A DNA stretch of 64,000 nucleotides from Sphingomonas sp. (lineage in GTDB: Bacteria > Pseudomonadota > Alphaproteobacteria > Sphingomonadales > Sphingomonadaceae). The notes under the pieces are model-generated. The model was not told the origin of the DNA. It saw only the letters and a list, made by a program, of their open reading frames with translations, and searched no databases. Each line of letters begins with the position of its first letter. Positions within the stretch are counted from its first letter, which is position 1. Of this stretch, positions 16,386-24,200 are shown piece by piece. The translations under genes were made by a program, and so were the position numbers. The stretch is from NCBI RefSeq assembly GCF_030145815.1, contig NZ_JAIXHL010000007.1, positions 119,970 to 183,969 on the forward strand. The letters run 5' to 3'.

Positions 16386-18611
16386 ATGGAGCGCAAGGGC
16401 ATCAAGGGGATCGACCGGCGCACGCTGCTGATCGGTGGCGGTGCGGGGATCGGGCTGATCGTCGCATGGGCGGCGTGGCCGCGCACCTATCTGCCCAATC
16501 TGCCGGTCCGGGAAGGCGAAACGGCGTTCGGCGCGTGGCTGAAGATCGCGCCGGACGGACAGGTCACGGTTGCCGTACCGCAATGCGAATATGGGCAGGG
16601 CGTGTTCACGACGCTGCCGCAGATCGTAGCCGATGAGTTGGGCGCCGACTGGCGGCGGGTCGGGGTCGAGCAGGCGCCGCTGAGCCCGCTTTACGCCAAT
16701 GCGCTGGCGGCGGGCGAGCTGTTCCCCGGCGTGCTGCCCGAGCGGCTGCGTGCCACCCATGCGCAGCGCACCGCGCTGGTGCTGACCGGCGCGTCGACAT
16801 CGCTGCGCCAGTTTGCGGGGCCGCTGCGCGAAGCGGGTGCGGCGGCGCGGGCGATGCTGTGCCAGGCGGCGGCGCGGCGCTGGGGCGTCGAATGGACCGC
16901 GTGCGACACGGCGAACGGCTTTGTCGTGCATGACAAGCAGAAGATCGGCTTTGGCGAGATTGCGGCGGAGGCGGCGGGCGAAGACGTGCCGGCCGACCTG
17001 CCGCTGCGCGAGGGCGAAGGTGCACGGCTGATGGGCGAGCCTGCGCCCCGGCTGGACGCGCCGGGCAAGGTGAATGGCAGCGCGAATTTCGCCGCCGACA
17101 TCCGCCTGCCCGACATGGTGTTTGCCGCCATCCGGCAGGGGCCGGTGGGCACGGTCAAGCTGCATTCGGTGGACGAAGCGGCGGCGCGCAAGGTTTCGGG
17201 CGTGCTGCAGATCGTCAAGGACGAACGCTGGGTCGCGGCGGTGGCCAATAACAGCTGGGCGGCGCAGCGCGCGCTCGACGCGATGAAGCCCCGGTTCGAG
17301 GTCGCGACCAAGGTCGACAGCGCGTCGATCCAGGCGGCGCTCGATGCTGCGCTGGATGGCGAGGGAACCCGGATCGAGTCGGAGGGCGACCTGTCCGCGG
17401 CGTTCAAGGGCGCGCGCGTGGTCACCGCCGAGTATCGCGTCGGCGTGGCGCTGCACGCGGCGATCGAGCCGATGGCGGCGACCGCGAGCTTTGCCGACGG
17501 GCGCTGCCGCATCTGGATGGCAACGCAGGCGCCGGGCCTCGCCCGCGCGGCGGTGGCCGATGTGCTCGGCATGAGCGAGAGCAATGTCGTGATCCATCCG
17601 GTGTTCGCGGGCGGATCGTTCGGACAGAATCTGGAGCATGACGTCGCACGGCAGGCGGCGGTGATCGCGCGCGAAGTGGGCAAGCCGGTGCAGCTGACCT
17701 GGTCGCGCGGCGAAACGTGCCTGCACGACCGCTATCGCGCCCCCGCCGCGGCTCGCATGACGGCGCGGCTGGGCAGCAATGGTGCGGTGGCGGGCTGGCT
17801 CGCCAAGATCGCGGCACCGGCGAGCGGGCATGAGCTGGCGGCGCGGCTGATGGCCGGGGACGGTGCGATTGCGGCCGGGCTGAAGCTCGCCGGCAGCGGC
17901 GATCCGGCGGCGGTGGCGGGGGCGCGGCCGCCCTATCGCATCGCGAATCTGGCGGTCGATCACCACCCCGCCAATATCGGCATTCCAACCGGGTACTGGC
18001 GGTCAGGATCGCATGCGACCACCGCTTTCTTCACCGAGAGCTTCATCGACGAACTGGCGCACGTCGCGCAGATCGAGGCGCATAGTTTCCGCATCGCGAT
18101 GCTGGGGGGCGAGCCGCGACTGGCACGGTGCCTGTCCACCGTCGCGACGCTGGGCGGGTGGCAGGGCGGGCTTGCGGGCAGCGGGCAGGGGCTGGCGTGC
18201 CATGCCTTTGCCGGATCCTATATCGCGGTGATGGTCGAGGCGTCGGTCGGTGGCGACCAGCGGATCAAGGTCGATCGCATCGTCGCGGCGGTCGATTGCG
18301 GGCGGGTGGTCAATCCGGACGTGGTGCAGCAGCAGATCGAGGGCGGGCTGATTTTCGGCATGGCCGGGGCGCTGGGCGCGACGACCGGCTTTACCGGCAA
18401 CATGGCCGAGGCGCGCGGGTTCGCCGATCTCGACCTGCCGCGGCTGGCCGACACGCCCGAGATCATGATCGAACTGATCGCAAGCGAGGCCGAGCCGGGC
18501 GGGGTGAGCGAGCTGGCGGTGCCGCCGGTCGCGCCCGCCATCGCGAACGCAATCCATGCCGCGACCGGCGTGCGGTTGCGGCAACTTCCTTTGATCCCCG
18601 GAGGCGAATGA
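16386..18611 (+). CDS. Tat-exported molybdopterin-binding oxidoreductase large subunit (IorB-like)
   Basis: The 741-residue protein is the xanthine dehydrogenase/aldehyde oxidase-type large subunit, closest in layout to isoquinoline 1-oxidoreductase beta subunits. The N-terminus DRRTLLIGGGAGIG is a twin-arginine signal, so it acts in the periplasm. Molybdopterin contacts are suggested by QCEYGQGVFTTLPQIVADEL, VHPVFAGGSFGQN-like loops and GYWRSGSHATTAFF. The C-terminal GGVSELAVPPVAPAIANAI carries the expected active-site Glu. The start at 16386 places the Tat motif near the N-terminus. No 2Fe-2S small subunit or XdhC-like maturation gene is adjacent, which is unusual. Its stop overlaps the hemH start as ATGA. 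Confidence 0.85.
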   Translation: MERKGIKGIDRRTLLIGGGAGIGLIVAWAAWPRTYLPNLPVREGETAFGAWLKIAPDGQVTVAVPQCEYGQGVFTTLPQIVADELGADWRRVGVEQAPLSPLYANALAAGELFPGVLPERLRATHAQRTALVLTGASTSLRQFAGPLREAGAAARAMLCQAAARRWGVEWTACDTANGFVVHDKQKIGFGEIAAEAAGEDVPADLPLREGEGARLMGEPAPRLDAPGKVNGSANFAADIRLPDMVFAAIRQGPVGTVKLHSVDEAAARKVSGVLQIVKDERWVAAVANNSWAAQRALDAMKPRFEVATKVDSASIQAALDAALDGEGTRIESEGDLSAAFKGARVVTAEYRVGVALHAAIEPMAATASFADGRCRIWMATQAPGLARAAVADVLGMSESNVVIHPVFAGGSFGQNLEHDVARQAAVIAREVGKPVQLTWSRGETCLHDRYRAPAAARMTARLGSNGAVAGWLAKIAAPASGHELAARLMAGDGAIAAGLKLAGSGDPAAVAGARPPYRIANLAVDHHPANIGIPTGYWRSGSHATTAFFTESFIDELAHVAQIEAHSFRIAMLGGEPRLARCLSTVATLGGWQGGLAGSGQGLACHAFAGSYIAVMVEASVGGDQRIKVDRIVAAVDCGRVVNPDVVQQQIEGGLIFGMAGALGATTGFTGNMAEARGFADLDLPRLADTPEIMIELIASEAEPGGVSELAVPPVAPAIANAIHAATGVRLRQLPLIPGGE

Positions 18612-19615
18612 TGGCGTTACCGCAAGGCCACCCCGCGGTTGCGCCGCGGCGGATCGGCGTGCTGCTGGTCAATCTCGGCACGCCCGATGCGCCCGATGCG
18701 GGTGCGGTGCGGCGCTATCTGGGCGAGTTTCTGTCGGATCGCCGGGTGGTGGAGATACCGGCGCTGATCTGGCAGCCGATCCTGCGCGGCATCATCCTGC
18801 GTACGCGTCCGGCCAAGTCGGCGCATGCGTACCAGCAGGTGTGGACCGATGACGGGTCGCCCCTGGCGGCGATCACCAAGCGGCAGGCGGCGGCGTTGCA
18901 GGCGGCGTGGCCCGAAGTGATGGTCGACTGGGCGATGCGCTACGGCAATCCGTCGATGCCGGCGAAGCTGAAGGCGATGAAGGATGCCGGGTGCGAGCGC
19001 ATCCTGATCGCGCCGCTCTACCCGCAATATTGCGCGGCGACGAGCGCGACGGTGGTGGACAAGGCGTTCGAGACGCTGGCTGCGATGCGCTGGCAGCCGG
19101 CGCTGCGCACGCTGCCGCCCTATTTTGACGATCCGCGCTACATTGCGGCGCTGGCGGAGTCGGTGCGGACGCAGTTGGCTGCGCTGGAGTTCGAGCCTGA
19201 CGCGGTGCTGGCGAGCTTTCACGGGATGCCGCAGCGGACACTGGAGCTCGGCGATCCTTATCACTGCCATTGCCGCAAGACCGCGCGGCTGCTGGGCGAG
19301 GCGCTGGGGCGTGAACTGACGGTGACGTTCCAGTCGCGGTTCGGGCGCGCGAAGTGGCTGGAGCCGGCGACCGATACGGTGCTGGAAGCGCTGCCGGGCA
19401 AGGGCGTGAAGAAGATCGCGATCGTCGCGCCGGGGTTTTCGGCCGACTGCCTCGAGACGCTGGAGGAACTGGCGATCCGCGGGCGCGAAAGCTTCGAAGC
19501 GGCGGGGGGAACGCATTTTGCCTATCTGTCGTGCCTGAACGACAGCGCTCCGGGCATCGCGATGTTGCGCAGCATTGTCGCATCGGAACTTGCGGGTTGG
19601 GTCGACCTTCCCTAG
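18608..19615 (+). CDS. hemH: Ferrochelatase
   Basis: HemH inserts Fe2+ into protoporphyrin IX, the last step of protoheme synthesis, at the cytoplasmic side of the membrane. The 335-residue protein has GVLLVNLGTPDAPD at the N-terminus, the family SFHGMPQRT with the catalytic His (about residue 201) and DPYHCHCRKTA following, then VTFQSRFGRAKWLEP and the conserved APGFSADCLETLEEL. Two ATG codons are adjacent (18608 and 18611); the first overlaps the molybdoenzyme TGA. The coupling to a molybdoenzyme subunit rather than to another heme gene is unusual. phbB follows after 29 bp. Confidence 0.96.
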   Translation: MMALPQGHPAVAPRRIGVLLVNLGTPDAPDAGAVRRYLGEFLSDRRVVEIPALIWQPILRGIILRTRPAKSAHAYQQVWTDDGSPLAAITKRQAAALQAAWPEVMVDWAMRYGNPSMPAKLKAMKDAGCERILIAPLYPQYCAATSATVVDKAFETLAAMRWQPALRTLPPYFDDPRYIAALAESVRTQLAALEFEPDAVLASFHGMPQRTLELGDPYHCHCRKTARLLGEALGRELTVTFQSRFGRAKWLEPATDTVLEALPGKGVKKIAIVAPGFSADCLETLEELAIRGRESFEAAGGTHFAYLSCLNDSAPGIAMLRSIVASELAGWVDLP

Positions 19616-19644
19616 CCTTTGGGTAAATCGGCTTAGGAGAGAGT

Positions 19645-20367
19645 ATGGCACGGGTAGCGATCGTAACCGGCGGCACGCGCGGGATTGGCGAGGCGATCAG
19701 CGTCGCGCTCAAGGACATGGGGATGACCGTTGCCGCCAACTATGCCGGCAACACCGCGCGGGCGCAGGAATTCACCGAGCGGACCGGGATCTCGGCGTTC
19801 AAATGGGACGTCGCCGATTATGACGCCTGCCAGGCGGGGATCGCGGAGGTCGAGGCGGCGCTGGGGCCGGTCGATGTGCTGGTCAACAATGCCGGTATCA
19901 CCCGCGACGGCACGATCCTGAAAATGACCTACCAGATGTGGAAGGAGGTCATGGACACCAATCTTGGCGGGTGTTTCAACATGGCCAAGGGTGTGTTCCC
20001 GGGCATGCGCGACCGCAAATGGGGGCGCATCGTCAATATCGGGTCGATCAACGGTCAGGCCGGCCAGTACGGCCAGGTCAATTATGCTGCGGCGAAGAGC
20101 GGGATCCACGGCTTCACCAAGGCGCTGGCGCAGGAAGGCGCGCGCGCCGGGGTGACGGTCAACGCGATCGCGCCGGGCTATATCGACACCGACATGGTCG
20201 CGGCGGTTCCGGCGGAAGTGCTGGAGAAGATCGTCGCCAAGATCCCGGTCGGACGGCTGGGCCAGGCGAACGAGATCGCGCGCGGCGTGGCGTTCCTGTG
20301 CTCGGAAGAGGGCGGGTTCGTGACTGGGTCGACGCTTAGCATCAATGGCGGGCAGCATATGTACTAA
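19645..20367 (+). CDS. phbB: Acetoacetyl-CoA reductase
   Basis: PhbB reduces acetoacetyl-CoA to (R)-3-hydroxybutyryl-CoA with NADPH for polyhydroxybutyrate synthesis. The 240-residue short-chain dehydrogenase has the cofactor motif TGGTRGIGEAIS (8-19), the NNAG motif, the catalytic Ser in NIGSINGQAGQYGQ, and YAAAKSG with the catalytic Tyr and Lys. The segment NAGITRDGTILKMTYQMW is characteristic of the TIGR01829 group. AGGAGAG stands 5 bases before the ATG. No PHB synthase or thiolase gene is nearby. Other (3-oxoacyl-ACP reductase) assignments are possible but less likely. Confidence 0.92.
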   Translation: MARVAIVTGGTRGIGEAISVALKDMGMTVAANYAGNTARAQEFTERTGISAFKWDVADYDACQAGIAEVEAALGPVDVLVNNAGITRDGTILKMTYQMWKEVMDTNLGGCFNMAKGVFPGMRDRKWGRIVNIGSINGQAGQYGQVNYAAAKSGIHGFTKALAQEGARAGVTVNAIAPGYIDTDMVAAVPAEVLEKIVAKIPVGRLGQANEIARGVAFLCSEEGGFVTGSTLSINGGQHMY

Positions 20368-20501
20368 TGGGCGCAGGGGCGGCGACGCCCGCCCCCGGGT
20401 GCGCCGAGCCATTGGCGCAGCGCCCCGCCCGGACGGCGGGGCCGCGCAAGCGGAACCCGTCCGACGCCAAGCACGGGCTTTGCCCGTACTGACACAGAAA
20501 T

Positions 20502-20535
20502 GGGGCAGCTCTCGCATTCCGAGAGCGGCCCCTTT
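20502..20535. terminator. Rho-independent terminator after phbB
   Basis: GGGGC-A-GCTCTCG (20502-20514) pairs with CGAGAGC-G-GCCCC (20520-20532) around CATTC, with a single A/G mismatch, and is followed by TTTCTT on the plus strand. It lies between phbB and the convergent outer-membrane protein gene and probably serves both. A smaller hairpin, ACGGGC-TTT-GCCCGT, lies about 15 bp upstream. Confidence 0.8.
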
Positions 20536-20551
20536 CTTCATCACAGTCCGA

Positions 20552-21088
20552 TCAGAACCGCACGCCGATTCCCGCAACGCCCTGATGGCGGGTCATGCCA
20601 GCCTCGTAATCGGTGTAGCGATATTCGACCTTGGCGAAGACCTTGTCGGTCAGCTTGTGCTCGACGCCCGCACCGACGCGGAAGCCGTCGGCGTTGCCGT
20701 TGCCGGCGACGGTGAGCAGGCGGAAGTTGGAATAGCCCGCCTTGGCGTAGATCAGCGTCTTGCCGGTGACGACGCCGACGCGACCGCCGATATAGAGGTC
20801 GCGGCTGGCTTCAGCCACGGTCGCCGCACCGGCCTTGAGCTTCGCGGTCGAGTCGGATGCTTCCGCCTCGATCCCGAACACGGCGCTGCCCTTTTGGACG
20901 TCATAGCCAAGGCCGAGGCCGTAGACGAGGCCGTCGGGGTTGCGCACGCCGGGGGTGTTGAGATCGACCACGTCGTATCCGGTGATCACGGTCGCCTTGG
21001 CACCGCTGAAATCTTCGGTGTCCTGGGCGAGCGCCGGGGTGGCGACGGTGGCGAGGGCGGCGGCGAGGGCCAGAGCGATCTTTTTCAT
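20552..21088 (-). CDS. Outer-membrane beta-barrel protein (opacity-porin-like)
   Basis: The 178-residue protein has a signal peptide MKKIALALAAALATVATPALA followed by mature QDTEDF. The rest alternates hydrophobic and polar residues in about eight strands and ends GVAGIGVRF, with the terminal Phe recognised by the BAM complex. The phrases YAKAGYSNFRL and VEYRYTDYEAG are typical of the OMP_b-brl / opacity family. Function is unknown; members are small structural barrels. The start at 21088 has AAGGAA upstream; a longer frame upstream lacks a signal. It is divergent from the alpha-2-macroglobulin gene, and the 178-bp region between must contain both promoters. Confidence 0.85.
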   Translation of the reverse strand: MKKIALALAAALATVATPALAQDTEDFSGAKATVITGYDVVDLNTPGVRNPDGLVYGLGLGYDVQKGSAVFGIEAEASDSTAKLKAGAATVAEASRDLYIGGRVGVVTGKTLIYAKAGYSNFRLLTVAGNGNADGFRVGAGVEHKLTDKVFAKVEYRYTDYEAGMTRHQGVAGIGVRF

Positions 21089-21266
21089 GTCATGCGTTCC
21101 TTGCAACTTCGAATGGCGACGCGGCGGCGTGCCGCGGTGGCCCCGATGTGCTGGAGCGGCTGCGTGCGAACCACTGACAGAAACTGAGAATGCATGGCCG
21201 CTGACACTGGACTCCGGCGGCAGGGGGCGTAGGGTCGCGCGCATCGCCTTTGGGGGAAGAGGTTCG

Positions 21267-24200
21267 ATGAAGCAGCTCGCACGCTTGGCCGCGGTTCTGG
21301 CACTGGCGCTCACGCCGATTGCCGCCTGGGGCGATTCGAGTCCGCAGGTGGTGTTGGCCACGCCGGGCATGGGGGATGGCGCGATCGAGCGCTATACCGT
21401 GCGCTTCAGCCAGCCGATGGTGCCGCTGGGCGATCCGCGCGCTGCCTCCCCGATCAAGGTGACCTGCGCGGTCGGCGGCGAGGGGCGCTGGGTCGATCAG
21501 CAGACCTATGTCTGGGAATTTGCCAGCCCGCTGCCGGGCGGGACGACCTGCACCGTTGCGCTGGAAGAGAAGCTCAAGAGCGTGGCCGGCTATGCCGTGT
21601 CGGGCAAGCGCGAGTTCACGATCGATGCCGGCGGGCCGACGGTCAAGGCGATGCTGCCGCAGCGCTGGGGCGGGGAGATCGAGGAGGATCAGGTCTTCCT
21701 GATCGGCACCAACATGCCCGCCACGCGCGCGTCGGTTGCGGCCAATGCCTATTGCGCGGTCGAGGGCATCGGCGAGCAGATTCCGGTCGAGCTGCTGGCG
21801 GAGGACGTTCCGGGGAAACTGCTGCAAGACCTCAATCCCAAGCGTTGGGAAGTGCGCAACTTCCTGAGCGAGGCCGGGATGGCCGAGGCGCTGCCGGAGA
21901 AGGCGGAGGATCGTGCGAAGGTGCTGTCCAACGTCGTCGCGCTGAAGTGCGGACGACCGTTGCCGCCGGGGCGTGACGTGGCGCTGGTGTGGGGCGCGGG
22001 CGTGGCGGGTGCGGGCGGCAAGACTGCGGGCGCCGACCAGCGGTTCGACTTTACCGTGCGCAAGCCGTTCGAGGCGCGGTTCGAATGTTCGCGGGTCAAT
22101 CCGCAGGCGGGGTGCAACCCGGTCAAGGAAGCCTATGTCCGCTTTACCGCGCGCATTCCCCGCGAACAGGCCGAGGCGATCCGCATATCGCTGCCCGACG
22201 GCAAGGAGCTGAAACCGGCGCTGAGCGACGAAGACAAGCGCGCCAATACGATCAGCGACATCAAGTTCGCCGGACCCTTGCCGGCGTCCACCACCGGCAA
22301 GGTGGTGCTGCCCGAGGGGCTGAAGGACGAGAGCGGGCGGGTGCTGGCCAATGGCCAGCGCTTCCCGCTGGAGGTGCGCTTCGACGAGGCCCCGCCGCTG
22401 GTGAAGTTCGCCGCGCCGTTCGGGATCATCGAGGCGCAGGAGGGCGGGGTGCTGCCCGTCACGGTGCGCAATGTCGAACCCGCGCTGCAGGGCAAGGGGC
22501 TGACGATTGCGGGCCAGCGGCTGCGCGTCGAGGCGTCGGACGGCGAGATCGCCAAATGGCTGCGCACGATCGACGACGCCGATGATTACAAGAGCGAGGA
22601 GGTCAAGAAGGGCGCGGAGACGGTCACGATCAACCAGACCGGTGCCGCGTCGATCCTGACCGGGGCGACCGGCAAGGCGCTCCCGGCGATCGCGCTGCCC
22701 GGCAAGGGCAAGGAGTTCGAGGTCGTCGGAATCCCGCTGGGCAAGCCCGGATTCTATGTTGTCGAGCTGGCCTCGCCGCAACTCGGCAAGGCGCTGCTGG
22801 GCCGCGATGCGCCGCGTTATGTCGCGGCGGGCGCGCTGGTCACCAACATGGCGGTGCATTTCAAATGGGGCCGTGAGGGCTCGCTGGTGTGGGTCACCGC
22901 GCTCGACAGCGGCAAGCCGGTGGGCGGGGCGGATGTGCGCGTCACCGACAGCTGTTCGGGCCGGTCGCTCGCCACCGGCAAGACCGATCAGTTCGGTCGT
23001 CTCGCTGTCGCGCAGGGAATCCCCGAGCCGCAGAGCTGGGGCGGGTGCGATGCGGGCAACGCCCCGCCGCTGATGGTGTCAGCGCGCAAGGGCGATGACA
23101 TGAGCTTCACGCTGACCGCGTGGGGCGAGGGCATCCGGCCGTACGACTTCGACCTGCGCTATGGCTATGAGGCCGCGAGCGACATCGTCCACACCGTGTT
23201 CGACCGCGCACTGGTCCGCCAGGGCGAGAGCGTCAACATGAAGCATATCCTGCGCCGCCCGGTGGCGAATGGCTTCGTCTTCCCGGAAGGCTTCAGCGGC
23301 AAATTGCGCCTGTCGCACAGTGGGTCGGACACGCAGTTCGAGCTGCCGGTGACGATCAGCGCGATGGGCAGCGGTGAGACGCAGTGGAACGTGCCGCAGG
23401 GCGCGCCGATGGGCGATTACAACCTGCAATTCGTGAAATCGGACGGCAAGGGTGGCGAGGAGACGCTGTGGACCAGCCAGTCGATCAAGGTCGACGAATA
23501 TAAGCTGCCGACGATGAAGGCGTCGGTCGCCGGGCCGAAGGAAGCGGCGGTGCGGCCCAAGACGCTGCCGCTCGACCTGTTCGTCGGATACCTCTCGGGC
23601 GGCGGGGCGTCGAACCTGCCGGTCGAGCTGCGCATCGGCTATTATGATGAGAGCGATACGCCCGATGGCTGGGACGGCTACACGTTCGGCGGGCGTGCGA
23701 TCGAGGAGGGGACCAAGCCGCTCAACGGCGATGGCGAGGAGGATGAGGCGAACAGCCTGCCACCGATGCAGACCCTGCCGGTTACGCTGGGCGCCGATGG
23801 CACTGCGCGGACCAATGTCGACATCCCCCAGACGCTGGCCGGCACCAGCCGGATGCGGGTCGAGATGGATTATCAGGATGCCAATGGCGAGGTGCTGACG
23901 GCATCGCGCGGTATTACGCTGTTCGGCTCGGCCGTGCAGCTGGGCGTCAAGACCGATGGTTGGCTGATGAAGGAGGACGACCTGCGGCTGCGCTTCGTCG
24001 CGCTCGATCCGCAGGGCAAGCCGTTGAAGGGCCAGAAGGTTCAGGTCGCGGTGTATAGCCGTGAAATCCTGACCGCGCGGCGGCGGCTGATCGGCGGCTT
24101 CTACGCCTATGAAAACAACATGCGCACGACCAAGATCGACGCATCCTGCTCGGCGAAGACCGACGAACTCGGCCTGGCGCAATGTTCGATCGACCCGGGG

